This document shows positions 27,261 through 41,800 of a DNA stretch of 64,000 nt, one piece after another. The notes under the pieces are model-generated. The model was not told the origin of the DNA. It was given only the letters and a program-made list of their open reading frames with translations, and ran no database searches. Location of the stretch: positions 57,061,213 through 57,125,212 of the forward strand of contig NC_065531.1 of assembly GCF_020184175.1 (NCBI RefSeq). Reading direction: 5' to 3'. The first letter of the stretch is position 1; each line of letters starts with the position of its first letter. Origin of the DNA: Aphis gossypii (taxonomy: Eukaryota; Arthropoda; Insecta; Hemiptera; Aphididae). Made by a program: the position numbers and the translations under genes.

Positions 27261-30200
27261 ATACAAAATATATAGGAGTACCTACTAAAAAAATGTCAAA
27301 AGTTTAAAATTTAACTCAATTTTTTGTTATTAACCTAACCTTTAACTAACTTATTTATTAGTAATAATATAACCACATAGTTGAATATTTTATAAATGTC
27401 TTATATAAGATATAAATGTTGCATTTACATTTTATGGACTAGCAAATTGAACTAGCCAAAATATGTTTTTATTTTTATGTTTAAGTACCGTATAAACAAT
27501 AACAAGATAACACTAAGAATTCTAACCCGAGTGCTTGACCTGAATTTTAAATACATTTTGCAGAAGACTATCCATCATTTAAAATATATACACTGTATGT
27601 TTTTGCCAACTAACACCTTTATTCCATTGCTTTTTCATAACCTTAAAAAAATTTTATATTTGAAAATTGATTAAGTAATAGTGTAACAGAATCAATGCAA
27701 AACGAAATTGTAATTTAAGCTAAATCGCGAATCACATCTAACTCTTTTAAAAATGTTATAAAAATAGAAAATTTAAAATATTGTATCGTCTGTATAATGT
27801 CATTGCGATTTATAATCAAAATTACAAAATTATATTATAATAATTTATATCTTTATGAATTATGATAATACAAATAAATATTACTATTATTGCACTTCAT
27901 GTATTATTACGAGTATATTGCAATATTTATGTATTACGTATAATTCTATAATGCACAAGTTTAATATTAGAATAATAAGAAGAAGAATAAATATTAAAAT
28001 GATTTGTGATATGTATACCTTATATGCCTAATTAAAAAAAATATTTATAATATGTTAATATATTGTTACACATTTAAATATAATTTATTTAGTACCTTAG
28101 GTGCTACCGTCAAAAAAATACTTTTAAATTATACTTTAATCGTTTAATTATCAAAAAATTAGTAATTAATTAATTTAATCATTGGAATTTGTATAAATGA
28201 AAACAACAATGTGTTTATGTATGACATGTATTGATGATTGTAACTAATAATGTATTCATAATTTATAACTATATATAGGTTATACTTGTGGACTTTGTAA
28301 TTGGTAATTATTTCAATGATTTAATTACTTATAAGTAATAATATTAGGTATATAATAGTAAAATGTACTTTATCGCTGGTTCAAATGCAAATATGAACAG
28401 CACTTAAAAGAAAGCTCATTTATCGTGGTGGTATAGCCAACTCGGAAATTATTTATGCATTTGTTTATATACTTGAATATACCTATTATAAATATATAAA
28501 ATGTGTACATTTATATAATCATATCTGTTGGCGTACACTAAAACGTTATAAATTCCATTATGTCAAGAAAAGCTTAAATATCAGCATAATATATAGATAT
28601 TTTTAAATCGTCTAGGTTATAATAGGTATAGAAAAAAATAGAGAAATAAGAATTTTAATTCAAAACTTTTAATTTATGTTTAAAATTTTATAAAATTATA
28701 ACAATATATTATAATATTAAATATTTATCATTATTATTACCAAATTACCAATGTATAATAATAAATAAATAATGAATCTTTCTTGTTAGTTTTAAAATAA
28801 ATAAATTATATTTTTGAGTACAAGATGGATCAACAATCCACGTAATAATATTTAATAATCAAATGAATGAAATGTATTAACGACCCAAAGCATTGTAAAA
28901 CTACAATATATAGAGGAAATACGTTTTCAGGACTTAGAAAATTATTTTCCTAAACAAAATTTTAGTCAAGTTAGAAATAAAACTTGGTAATATTTTTGTA
29001 TGTATATTTTTTTTTAGAATCACTGCCGGTACGTTGATCTGAAGTTAACACTTTGGCAGCAATGGCACAATTTCAAAAAAAAAAAAAAAAAACGTACGAA
29101 GAAAACATACTGTAAATGAGTTATAAGGCTATGGGCTTGTGTTGATACAAAATTATATGTTATATAATGTATTTTTTACTCGTATAATATACGTATGAGA
29201 GCTATATTTAATGAATATGAAATAATACATAAATTATTGATAAAATAATAAAAAGCTCACAAAAAAAATATATTATCTACCTAATATAATTAAATAATGT
29301 CATAGTTTTCATGTATTTTCTATTTCTGTAGAACTTTCTACACCATTTTGTAAAATATTATATTTACAGATTTAAAAACATTACTACGTTATCAAAAATT
29401 AACATTCTTATGTACAGATATCTTACAGTTGTCCATAAATGCAATTTATTTGTACTAAATGAAACATTACAATGATGAGCGTTTCAGCTCACCTTTATTT
29501 AAAAATTATAAAATAATGATATCTATTACATAAAAAAAAAATTTATATTTTTTTCATATAGATAACAAACCATATTTTTATACACGGCATTGTTTCACTA
29601 CATAGTTTTTGATTTATGAACTTCATGATATAAGTTAAGGTTTAAAGTAGTATTGTAAAAATTAAAATAAATTGCTTTTTGTTATTTTTTGCTACTTTAT
29701 ACAATTTCAGGATAAATACATTCCAAATTATTCTGCAGTAAAAAATACATTCCAATTAAACACAGTTTCAGGAAATTACATTCTTTAGATATCACAATAT
29801 TTGACAAGAGAACATTAATTTTAACTTTTTGTAATAAAGTACCCAACTCAAACAAAAGTTACAAAAAACGGATATAATATATTTATACTGACAATGCTCG
29901 TTTATCAGATAATGCATAGTACTGTACTTATACACATAGTATAGCAAAATTTATAGAAAACTATAGTAATAAAATATAAACAATACGTAATTCAGAAAAG
30001 TTAAGCTTCATTTCTTTGATGTTTAATGGTAAATATTAATAATAATAATAATAACGTTTGAACTCGTAGAAAATATTAAACTGTAATAATTTCTCCTACA
30101 AAAAACTTTTTTTTTAAATTTTATTTCATTAATAGTTCCAACACAATACTATATTATATCAACAAAAAGGTTTTACCTACTCTTTGGCAACACAATAGAA

Positions 30201-30435
30201 CATTTTTAATGTCTTTTACAGAGTGTTTTTGTCAAATTCTTTTTTGGTATTACATTTTCGTTTTACTTTTATTAAATATTTTTAAATCTTTGTTGTACGA
30301 TTTATAAATGCAGCTTTTGTTAAATTCTATTATTAGTTGATTAAAATTTAAAACATATTATTATAATGTGTACCTATTATAATATCCGATATTCTGTATG
30401 CGCTAAGTGTGTGTAGTGTATAAGTATATGTGTAC
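27261..30435. other. AT-rich non-coding DNA with small local repeats
   Basis: Near 29700-29785 the words AATTTCAGGATAAATACATTCC, CAGTAAAAAATACATTCC and AGTTTCAGGAAATTACATTC form a short degenerate repeat block. A poly(A) run lies near 29076-29091. No coding exon or RNA gene is supported. Confidence 0.5.
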
Positions 30436-30880
30436 AATATTACGTTGTAAAAATGACATCCCACATGCATGGTGCGTGGTGTTGTCGTCAAATAGCCTCG
30501 ACAAACCTTCGGCGCGTGTACCACACCTTAATAAATAAATAATAATTAACAATGGTAATGGCAAAACGAAACGATTGTGAAGAGAAAATATATCAAATGA
30601 ACGAATGATCGATATAATAATAAATAATGAGAACCTATAGTGACGACAATGTTACTGTTATTGTTTTTTAATTTCCAAGAGGAATTCATTGGCGTTCATT
30701 AGTCAATGATTTTTGGCAAAAAGCGACGATTTGGCTATAGGCCAGTTACCCAGCTAGGCCAGCTACAAAGGACTGGCGCGAACAACATTTTGCATGACCC
30801 GTATCTCTCCCTCGTGACTCCCCGCCGTCAGAGCCAAAATACATAACGTCATGTGCCGGATTGCGGAACAAAAACAACAC
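30436..30880. promoter_or_regulatory. Candidate enhancer/promoter block
   Basis: A complex, GC-elevated block. The left part has CpGs and CATGCATG. The middle has homeodomain-type words (ATGATCGAT, TTCATTAGTCAATGATTTTT). The right part has a duplicated CCAGCTA element in GGCCAGTTACCCAGCTAGG and GGCCAGCTAC, then CCCTCGTGACTCCCCGCCG and a TAACGTCATGTG CRE-like word. Stops interrupt all frames, so coding is unlikely. Regulatory function is inference from composition and motif density. Confidence 0.3.
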
Positions 30881-33800
30881 CATTAATACATTTTTTATTT
30901 ATATTTTTTCAACGATATTTTCGGAGCACATTTTAAGCATTTGCAATAAAGAAATTTATTTTGACTTAAAATAAAAAATCATATTATATTTTAGTTTTAA
31001 TACTTATAATATATGTAATATTATATTACATTTATCAACGCGCAAAGTGATTTTAGAGTTTAGACAATAATTATAGAAATTATGACTTTGTTTTACAAGT
31101 TTTTGCGCATTTTTTTTTCTATATATTATATTATAAGTATTGTATTTTACACGATGTTTCTCCATAATTGTCGGCACTTGTCGTAGTTAATAATACAATT
31201 CACAATAATAAATGTAATTTAATTTAATTTTTTTCAAAGCATTTAATTCATTTACTGTATAATAAAATAAACTAAGTAATATGCATACACCTATTTAGTA
31301 TTTATCTATTGTGGTAATAAAAAAATATAAATAAATTGTAATCAAACTATAGCTGTAAGTTATTATTTCGTAACATAGATTTACTTTATGCAAATACTAA
31401 ATATATCGCTTTTAAACAATACTAATAATAATAGGTAACATAATATACTATCAGTAAATAATTCAATTTACAGAATTCATAACTATTGTGCTAAAATAGT
31501 TTAATGAATAATACTATTAAAATTTATTATTTTATTAATTTATATTTTTTAAATATTAATTATAATTTTATGCAATGATAAAATTTTTTATTATTTTTGC
31601 AGTTTATTTCTCATATCTTTGACTAAAAATGTACAATTCAAACCCAAATTATTGACCAACTAAGACAAAATTAAATTACAACCAAATTGGCACACACGAC
31701 TTACAAGATCTCATCAGTAATTGTGTATTTTAATATTTTATACATACTTTAAGTTAATGAAAAAATGTATAACCTTGAATATACTAAGTATAATTTAACA
31801 TAATTTGTTTTATAAAACAAATGGATACAATAATAAAACTCAAACCTCTTAAATCTTAATCTACAAATACAACTTTAGACAGATTAATTTATATAAAACT
31901 TTTGATAAATAATTGTTTCATTCAGACTTTCAAATAATATTACCATTATTTGTACATTATATTTTTAAATTAAATCGTAAATGTTTTACTATTATTTATA
32001 CTCACGTACATATGTATACTATTGTATATAAATAGAATTTGGCAAAAATCCTACCAAATTAATTTTAATATACTTACTGTACAATTTTCATGATTTATTA
32101 TGCCGATTTTACTAAAATTAAATGTGAATTATAAAAAATTTTAACTATCAATAAACCTTTTAACTACACTAAATAATTCACTTTATACCAATAATATTAT
32201 ACTCAATTAAAATTTAATAAAAAATTATAAACAATATTATCATATATAAATAACCTGCCTTATGACTTTCTAGATATAATGTAATGTTAAAGTAGGTATC
32301 CTTGTTTGAAATGTTCCTTTGTAGAGATTGAGATTTTTTAAATTTAATATCTAATACGTTGTACTATAGTAATAACTGAGATTCTTACAACAATAGTAAA
32401 CCATAATTTTGCATCCAATACTGTACTGTACTATGCAAATTATTTAAATTTAAACTTTTTACAGAGTGGTTTTAGGAAAATAACAATCACGATTCACGAC
32501 TACAAAAAGTCACGACGTAACAATGGCCGCGAATAGTTCAAGTTGAAAAGGCGATTGAAGTGCGGTTAAAAACGATCGTAGCGTACAGTAGTAAAACTAG
32601 TGTAGGAAAACTGAAAAGTAAATACTTTAAAATCGACAAACCATTACAATAATAATATTATGTCTACATCATGGTCTTCGAATAGCTGATGCAGCTCTGT
32701 AAACACATAATATTATATAAAAATATTATAATATAGTATATTATACTATATGCATTATTGATTCACTAAGCATGCTTACCACCCTTTATTCTTTAATAAT
32801 TTATTCATATTCTGATTAATTTAATTTTTAAAAATACTCAAAAACCATATTTTTAAGTTTTTGAATTTTAAGTACTACTATTATAAATAGTGCCTTTTTT
32901 ATAATTCCCTTTCTTTAATGTAAATATTATTAAATGAATATTTCATTTGAAAATTTTTATGCACCTAATTCAAAACTATGTATTAATAGTTTCTCAAATA
33001 TTAAAATTTTTAAATCAAAAATAATAATTATTCTTGAAATTGGTTTTATAAAAATATTAAGTAGATATAATTTTAGATCTAGTATTTATAATACTTGAAT
33101 ACCATTTTTATTAATTATATATATTGATAAAATTATATTTATCACTAGAATTTTTCAAATCACCATAGCCTCCATATTTTCCAAATCCATTATCCTAGAG
33201 CTATTAAATATCTTATTATACAAAGTTAAGTAACACAAAAGCTACTCGTACAAACTTTAATTCTGATAGTCAACAATTTCAGAAAAATTGATTTGCTAAA
33301 TAACTTATGGTGAAAAATGAAGATCTAATGTTCTCTTTTTAAAATAGATTTGAATCCTCAAAGAAGCACTCCTTATAAATAAAAACAATTTTAAGAATAT
33401 TAAGAAGTATTTAGGAAGTAGAAGAAGAGTATTTAAGAATACTCGCATGTGTTGTCTCTGTCTAACTAATGTACACTGTACATCATAGCAAATTTATGAT
33501 TAGCAAAACACATTTTGTGATGTTAGCTTTATGATTAAAGTAAATTTACCTATCATCAAATTAAAAGGTAGCAATATCATCTAGGAAATATTATATGCTT
33601 TTATCGATATTATCATTTTTAAAGTGCGCTATAAACATTTTAATGTTGTAATGTTTTTACAAAGCTATAACTTACTGTATAATCAGTAAAAATTGTTTAC
33701 CGTAAGTATTTTGGGAAAAATGACATATATACCCTAATATTATAATAATATAATTAATTAAACTTAAAATAACTTTAAAATTAAATCACCCAACGATAAC

Positions 33801-34114
33801 TGCACTTTTTTCAATCTTTGATAGTACTAAGTTATTTTTTGTTTTAACTTGTACCTTACCTATTAATATTATAGTTAAGTTAACATTTACAAAATGTGTA
33901 TTAATATATACTACAGCAGAAATTTTTTAATTTATTTTAACTAAACTATAATCATTTCAATATTTGAAAAAAAACATAAGTTTATTTATTATTAAATAAA
34001 TAAAAGAGATTATAAAAACTCGATAATGGCACAAAATTACAACATTTGAATATTCATTTAATATACTCAAACACTCTGGTAACCAGTCAACATTACTTTA
34101 GTCCGATTATTTTT
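30881..34114. other. AT-rich non-coding DNA, one possible repeat
   Basis: Mostly low-GC DNA. At about 32510-32600 a CpG-bearing patch contains AACAATGGCCGCGAATAG, an ATG with good context that stops after eight codons. At about 33440-33540 a distinctive block (GCATGTGTTGTCTCTGTC, ATGTACACTGTACAT, ACACATTTTGTGATGTTAG) looks like a dispersed aphid-type repeat, but no second copy was found in this window. Confidence 0.45.
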
Positions 34115-34610
34115 TTTTTCTGACTAAACAACGGGAGCCCACGCACATCACGAACAGATAAGATTTTTTAAAATTTATGACACGACCACTCCCTTCATAG
34201 GTTCTTTTTACATCTCACTATATCTCTCTCTTTCTTGTTAGTACACAATATAGAAAATTAACATAATGGACCCATCGAGAGAGTGTGCATTGGCTTGAGG
34301 CTAAACGTATAAGTAAAAATATAAAAAATAAAAACTCAACATCAACTCAGAAAAATAAATTATACATGCATAGCCACAGACGTACAGTTTGCAGTCTCTC
34401 TAATTATAATCGAAAAAACAAAAGCTTTTTTAATAGTGCGTGGATGGGATCGGCTTGAAGTATACAACAAAAAATAACTCAACATTCAACAAATTTTACA
34501 GTACCCAAGTACATACATTGTTCACTAATATAGTCTCTTGACAGTGTGTCAAAGAGTGACATGGTGTCGTGAAATTACAATTAACATAGGAGGAAATACG
34601 AGCAATAATA
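34115..34610. other. Unidentified GC-richer block with internal duplication
   Basis: Higher-complexity DNA with two diverged copies of a GTGYRT..GGCTTGA..ACTCAACAT..CAAC arrangement, near 34290-34350 and 34435-34490. No open frame supports coding. It may be a decayed repeat or LTR remnant. Confidence 0.25.
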
Positions 34611-36589
34611 AGAAAAACAAATTCGAAATTTGATTTATGTACACAATAGCACTATAAAAACTCTAATAATTATAGATATGTATAACGGGTAAATCTAGAT
34701 TCTGTATAAATAAGTACCTAATATCCTTGAATTAATTTTTATCTAAAATATTACTTATACAATAATTTAATCTACAAACATGAATATTTTCCTCTTACAA
34801 TGTCCAGTGTTAATGGACACTTAACCGGTGATTAACCGATTTTATTAACGACTCAATAGAATTTTGCCGGTCAGTGTTAAGAAATGGTTTACTAACCATT
34901 TAAATGTAACATCTCAAATTCTGATATAATATTAATCATAATATTACCAATTCAGAATTCGATGCGTAAATATATAACAATATATATATACATTGAAAAA
35001 AAATAGGAAAAGATTCTTGTTTTAAGTATACAAATATGGTTGACCCAGTAATAATTTTCAAATTAAAAGCACAAAAAATATTACAAATTAGATTAACACA
35101 GTAAATTTACAAAACATTTTTTACTTTACATTTAAATAAATCCAATGAATATTCGTATACAAAAACAATCACAATAATATACCAAAAATATGTACCAACA
35201 TACAAACACCCTGGACTCGGGAGCCAAACCCTAAATACATAAAAAAAAAAAATTAATGTTCTTAAAAAAAAAAAATGTGTAATTAAATATAATATTTTAA
35301 AATGCATAACCATATATAAAAAAAAAATGTACTTAACATAAATTATACAACTAATGACCTATATTTAGTCAAAGTTTAAGATAAATAAAAAAAATACCTA
35401 ATGTATATATAATTTATAACGGAATTTATTAATAAATTAACTAGGTACCTAGACTTTTTTCACAAAAGATATACTCAAAATTTTTTATATTATACTATTC
35501 AATACAAAATAATTCATATTTTTTAATTTGCTTTTATCGGTAATTTTAAAATTGTATTTAATATTTTAATATTATTTTTAAGGTAAAAAGTACTGCTCCG
35601 TTATTAGTGTAGTATCATATAAAGTAATATACCATAAAGTAGTTAATAGTTTTAATATACTACCAATAATTCGTTTCCAATCAATATGTTTAGCAACCTA
35701 AAGAATTTAATACTACAACAATATTTATATTAGTTGTTTAACTTTTTCAGACTAAAAACGTATGCGTAATAGAAAATATGTCATATATTTAAATATAAAG
35801 CCACGCCCACATATTGTTCTGATTTTGTAAAATAAATAAATAAATAATTACCTTTTTACATGGTTATCACTTATATTATACTATGACCATAATCCATACA
35901 AAATAAATAAGCTTAGATAATTTAGAAATAGAAATTCATTTAAGCATCAAAAATGTTTAAATTAAAAAATACCACTAATTCAATATCATAATTTTTTTTA
36001 TAGGCGTTTTAAATTCAAATTTCAACGAAATTGATCATTTTTAAACAAAAAATAACGATTCTGCTTTATTTTAATTTAAAAGAAAAAAACATTGTTTATA
36101 GATACATGAAATTTTCTCTTCTAAATATATTACCTATTATTTAATCGTTATAAAAAAATTGTTATTGTATTTGATACATTTAAAAAAAAAAGTCCAACTG
36201 TCTATGAATTGTTATTATCTATGGGTAATAACTTTTAAAATAAAAAATAATTATTGTTTAAAGACAAAAATGTTGAAGTTTTTTCATATTTTTTACATTT
36301 TGAAATGGTTAAAATTTGTGAGTAAATAAATATTTCTCAGTGAAAATGTATTGTATCATTATTTTATTAAGACATTTTCAACTTAAATAACAAATAGAAG
36401 TACATCGTAACATAATCTATAAGCTCAAAAATAATATGAGACTAAAATATTTATAATACTTTTATAAAATCAACTATAATTAGCTTATGTATAAACTTGG
36501 GTCTTAAATTAACAGTTGTATACAGTATTACGGCTATAATTTATACCATTACATTATATTGTACTCAACAAAAACTGTCAGGCTGAGTC
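34611..36589. other. AT-rich non-coding DNA
   Basis: Low-GC DNA. A short GC patch (CACCCTGGACTCGGGAGCC, near 35210-35228) is followed by two A11-A12 runs, possibly tail remnants of a retroposed fragment. No gene is supported. Confidence 0.45.
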
Positions 36590-37070
36590 ATATCATTCGA
36601 TTGAATTTCCTTCCGCTTTGACCGTCGTTACTGTCATTTTACCAACAACTTTTATAGTTGTTTTTCTTTCTTCCGTACTTCCATCTCACTTGCCTATAGC
36701 TAGCACCCTTGAACTTTCTATTTCTTACTCTCTTGGTAACACAGCTGTCAACGGCATTTTAGTCACGTCAAAAAGTCGCTGTCACATGACTCGTAAAACG
36801 AAGAAAAATATAAAATGGGAAAACGAAAAAGTCGCTTAACAAGTTTAGAATGTCACAATACCATCTACTTTTGGGGCCAGGCCAACTGAAGTGTTTTCTT
36901 CCTTCACTAGCTTTCCTCATCCACTGGGGAATCAATAATACAAATCGCTTGGACGCCGCTAATAATAGGTGGTTTTTATATTTTATTTATTTCGTTTGGG
37001 AAGTCATTGTTTATTGGTTAATGTTAACCTAATAAGCCCGAAAGTGACGGCAATAACAACGAGTTTCTTT
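36590..37070. promoter_or_regulatory. Candidate regulatory block with TGTCA cluster
   Basis: Unusually complex sequence for this window. The TGTCA/TGACA-type word recurs near 36630, 36747, 36780 and 36851; TGTCA is the core recognised by TALE homeodomain proteins (Homothorax/Meis). TCACATGAC carries an E-box. Two plus-strand frames of 73 and 60 residues lie here (36618-36839 and 36850-37032), but they have no domain and no splice context. A conserved enhancer is plausible. Chance is not excluded. Confidence 0.22.
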
Positions 37071-38524
37071 TGGATTATTTCCAAATTATTTTCAAAAAAA
37101 ACAGCCTCGTTGCAGAAAAGAGGAGTTGCAATTTAAAATTTTGATAGTCAATGGAGTCTGTGGCACATGGCACAACGATAATTTTAATATTTCAAAAATC
37201 ACTGTTATTATTACAAATATAATATAATTACAATTATAAAAACAATCGAATTGGTAATACAAGTAACATTAGTAGTTAAATAAGTAGGTACATTTTTTTA
37301 ATGGATTCGCTAAAATATCACTATAGGTTGTATTATATGACAACAGTCATTACATTTTAAATTAAAATATTAAATGTAAAACAAATTCATTTTTCTTAAT
37401 TCACGTTTTCTGTTATAATATTACATGTTACAACTATGATATCTTGCATTCTGTATTAATAAATCACTAATCTTTGAGACTAAGCTCTTTTGATTAATTA
37501 TATACCTATAATTAGAGTAATATAATTAAAAATACAAATTGATTTACGAAAACGTTAAATTTTTAAGAATTTTACTTTTTTATCAAATATTTTATCATTT
37601 TAACGTCAATATTTTTTTTAATTGTTTTAATCTTTCATTCACTCTTTTCTAAACGATCCACAACAATCTTTTTTGATTTATGACATTTACAATCTTAATT
37701 ATAAGTTGTAACTACCCTTAATTATCACTATAACGCATCCAACAACAACTGTCTCTTTTTAAATCTTCATCATAGGGATGTTGAAGGGGTTCAATATTTA
37801 ATACGATATTATATTCTACACCCAACAAAAAAATATTATATTCCCTATTTTCTTAATTTTTTTTTCTGTTGTCAATATCATTCATATTTTTCCAAAACTT
37901 GTGTTATAACCTTGTAAATTGCGTTTTGATATTTTAGTTGTCAAATCTAATCATAGGTAATACAAAGTTAAAAAAAAAATCTAAATTTTGGTAATTATGA
38001 ATTATGAATAAATTACATAGTAACACACTTTATAACATGACTACGAGTGTATTATTACTATTTATCAATGATCATAGATAAATCTCAAACCTACAAATTA
38101 TTTAATATGAAAGTATATGAGACCTCTCCCTTATAATATCAAGATAATATACTACTATAGTATTATTTTCTGCAAGTACTGTCAAACGTACTTTAAAAAA
38201 CAGCACAACATAATACAAATTTCAATTAGCATCATGATAACTTACAACAGAATTTTTAGTTCATATCTTGTGATTAATTTTCGAAATATTTGTGAATCGA
38301 ATCAATTTTTTATTCTGCTGTTTGTAATGCGTCTTATGAAAACGTCGTACTACGTATATACACGTTAATATGAAACAAGTTACACGTGTTACTAAAACGT
38401 TGTGAAAAGTTATCCACATGGCTACATTGTGTAATTACTTGTCATGTAAATAATAACGTTCTGTTTCATGAAATGGAATGAATATCAAGCAGATGTACTC
38501 CATACATTACAAACAAATACATAA

Positions 38525-38544
38525 TATATATATATATATATATA
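38525..38544. repeat. (TA)n microsatellite
   Basis: About ten uninterrupted TA units. Confidence 0.85.
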
Positions 38545-38799
38545 CATATTATATATACAATATTATACTGAATGATTATCGAAGTGTTAAAAGCAGGTAT
38601 ATTTTGATTTTATATCAATCACCATCAATCGTAATGATAAAGTAGCTGGCATGTAATACATACCATTATTGCAATAATACGATATTTTATAATTTACAAT
38701 ATACATAATACAGTTGGCCAGTTTTGTGTTTATAGCACTTTTGTACAATGTATAAACGCATTTACAGTTGCATATCCTGGCGCACACTGCACAGTAAGA

Positions 38800-38836
38800 A
38801 TCAAACCTGCGATTATTTTATCGCATTTGCTTTGAT
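38800..38836. other. Compact two-stem inverted repeat
   Basis: TGCGAT and ATCGCA flank a six-base loop, and outside them ATCAAA pairs with TTTGAT. Together they make a 37-base hairpin of 12 pairs with an asymmetric internal loop. It is too short for a microRNA precursor. Function unknown. Confidence 0.4.
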
Positions 38837-41800
38837 CCATCTATATACGCGTAGTATATTATAAAGTGAGCAGAGTATACGGTAGCTAAGTACAACATAT
38901 TATTATGTATGATGAACACCTTAGTGCAGTTAGTTGTAACTATTCCGTATTCGTATGTGTGTTCATATGTGAACACTACAATAAATCGTGGATTGTGATA
39001 ATGATATACCTCGGCTAAGATGATTTTGGATGGTTCTCAAGCGTGGAATAATTACACGGTAATATCGCTCTTTCTTTTTGTCGAGTTGACGAATATTTAC
39101 TTCCCACTTTTAAGAACGTCTAGTCACTACATTATATCAGTATATTTTACAAAGAAATATTGTTCAGTCACTGTACAGTCACTATACTATACTATAGTGT
39201 ATAGCTGTGCATAAAACAAAAAAAAATGTATGTTAGTGAACATGGAAAATATAAATACGAGAAATTAAGAAAGTAATTCGAGTAATTGGTATTTTATTGT
39301 CAAAACTAAAAGAAACTATTCGGAATTGTTAATTGTTATAATTATTTTTTAGTCAATAAAAATTAAATTTTATACGATACAGCTGAACCTAATTCAAAAT
39401 CTTAATTTGAGAGTCTTGAGGGTTTTCTCAAAGTATGATTTCGCATGTACCATATTATATACATCTGATGTATAATTCTTTTATACTAACATTTTAAATT
39501 GTAATGCATTGAACTTTTGATTTCTGATTCATTGGCTAGGTATAAGATTATAAAATCGTAATAAAATTATGTAACGATGAAATAGAAATCAAAAACGTTC
39601 ATAGCGTTTATCTTAATATGTTTTAAAGAAAAAACGTATTATGATTTCTTCACTTTCGCAATAAAATATCATATACAATATACATACATAAAACCCTATT
39701 GGAAGTTTTTTAGTATCTATTTATTACTGTTTAGATTTGTATTTGACCCCATTAATCATTGTAATGATTTTAATTAGGCCGACAATATTAAATGTTCTTA
39801 AAATAGCTGTTGACTATTTTTATTTTTTGTTCTCATTGTAGTTCGTTTCTTTTTCCCGATCTCTGCACTATTATAATCTGCCATAATCCGAAAGCGTGAT
39901 ACAATTATTGTGATTTTATTTTGAAGAATGCAAGAAGAAAAATACTCAAATGACGCACTTTTATATCGTACGCGTGAGTGCATGGCTGTTTTCTCGTAAT
40001 GTTGTATAATAATTGTTAATCTTCTATTATTTTGTTCACAATAATAATCATTATAGTTCGAGTAATAGACGATAGACGATACTCTACGGTCACAGACCAC
40101 AATTATAAGACTAACAATTTGTAGTCAACAAAATCATTATCAAATTCGATATTTTTGAGATAACGAATAGCTAAATAAGGAACAAACACCGTTTAAAAAA
40201 AAAATCACGTTTCACCCAGATGTGTGCACATGCTATAATATCATAAATTATAATACATTTATGATTTATTAACAGTAATGTTCTAACTGACAACGGTTTG
40301 GCCCCAAAATATTTTTTCTGGCAAATGCAATTAGTAATTACATTTTTTTTTTTTTTGTTTTATTTGTTATTTGTATTTTTATGATAATTTTTTTCCACAA
40401 TAAATAAATTAAAAAATTTGACTCGTTAACATCAACCTTTTGTTATTTTTATAGGTAAAACTATTTTAGTGTTGTTCAACTCACTGTTACAAAAATTCAC
40501 AAAATATAAATAATACTCAACTATTCTACATTAAATATAAAATGTGTAATTTATAGTTCTTTTTTAATTCTTAAAATATTGTTATTTAATTCATTAAATA
40601 CGAAATAATGTTTAATTATTTTATGTTTATTTAACGATATTCACTAAAATAAAATGAAACCAATTAATTTATATACTAAAACATCGACAAACAAATATTC
40701 TTTTAATATAATATCAAATTCAATATTATATTATGTTAGAAGTATTAAAATGGTATATTTAATTATGTATATTGTATTATAGTCTTTATATAGACTATAG
40801 GTGTATTTAATATCTAAAATCACATTATCCAGATTCAATGCTGACAGTTTTTTAGGTGTTTAATATAGGCAATTCTCTAAGCGCGTATGGAGTGAATGTG
40901 GCGTAGTAAATAATCATTTTAGTATCATGCGAAACTAGCGTAAAAGAGATGGCTCACGAACTTGTCACAAATAATAATATTCTTCACTAAAAAAAAACAT
41001 GTATTTTTGTTTAAAATTCAAATTTACCTCATCTAGTAATGATATAGGAAATAATTATGAAAATATAATTAAATTCATTAAAAACTGTAAAGTTTACTTG
41101 AAATCGAGCATCCTAATTTTAAAGTTGTTTCAATACAATATAATCAATATTTAAATAATTTACAGTTTCAAATTTTTTAGATTTTTTTCTTAGTAAAATT
41201 TTTAATAAGTGAAATGATAGATCTCAATTAAGTTTTAAAGCAATATTTTATATATTATTTTGTATAACTATTTTTATCTGCACAAGACAACAAGTCTACA
41301 ACAGACAATAATAATAGATAATATAAGAATGTTTGAAAAAAAAAAAAAATTAGTCATTACTCATTACTAAATAAAAGATATTGAATTTTAATATATAAAC
41401 AACAAATTATTCTATTAATACACAATCGAAAATTGAATTAAATTGTTAGTTACCTTCAATTATATGTGGGTTGAAATAATATGCTTAAAACACCATCCTA
41501 GTCTTAAAAAATCTATTAATAAAACGTTCGTCTTTTATTGAAAAAATAGTACAGTATAGTCTCTTCAGTTGTATAATTTTAGTGCAGGTATAGATTTATA
41601 CTGTAGTATATACTATTGTCTATTATAAAATACATAAGTATTTTAATAAATATATTGGTATCCAAATAAATATTAAAAATAAATACATTTTTTCTGTATG
41701 ATATAAAGAATCTAAAGACTGACATTTATGTATAATATAATGATTACCGTCAAATTTTAATTGCTTACCATACCAAATCATTTTCCATCATGGTTAGTTA

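Noticed and set aside
39798..40100. 100-residue minus-strand frame ending MADYNSAEIGKKKRTT
   Set aside because: The C-terminal part looks somewhat coding-like, with a good ATG context. There is no domain, no splice sites and no poly(A) evidence, so it was not called.
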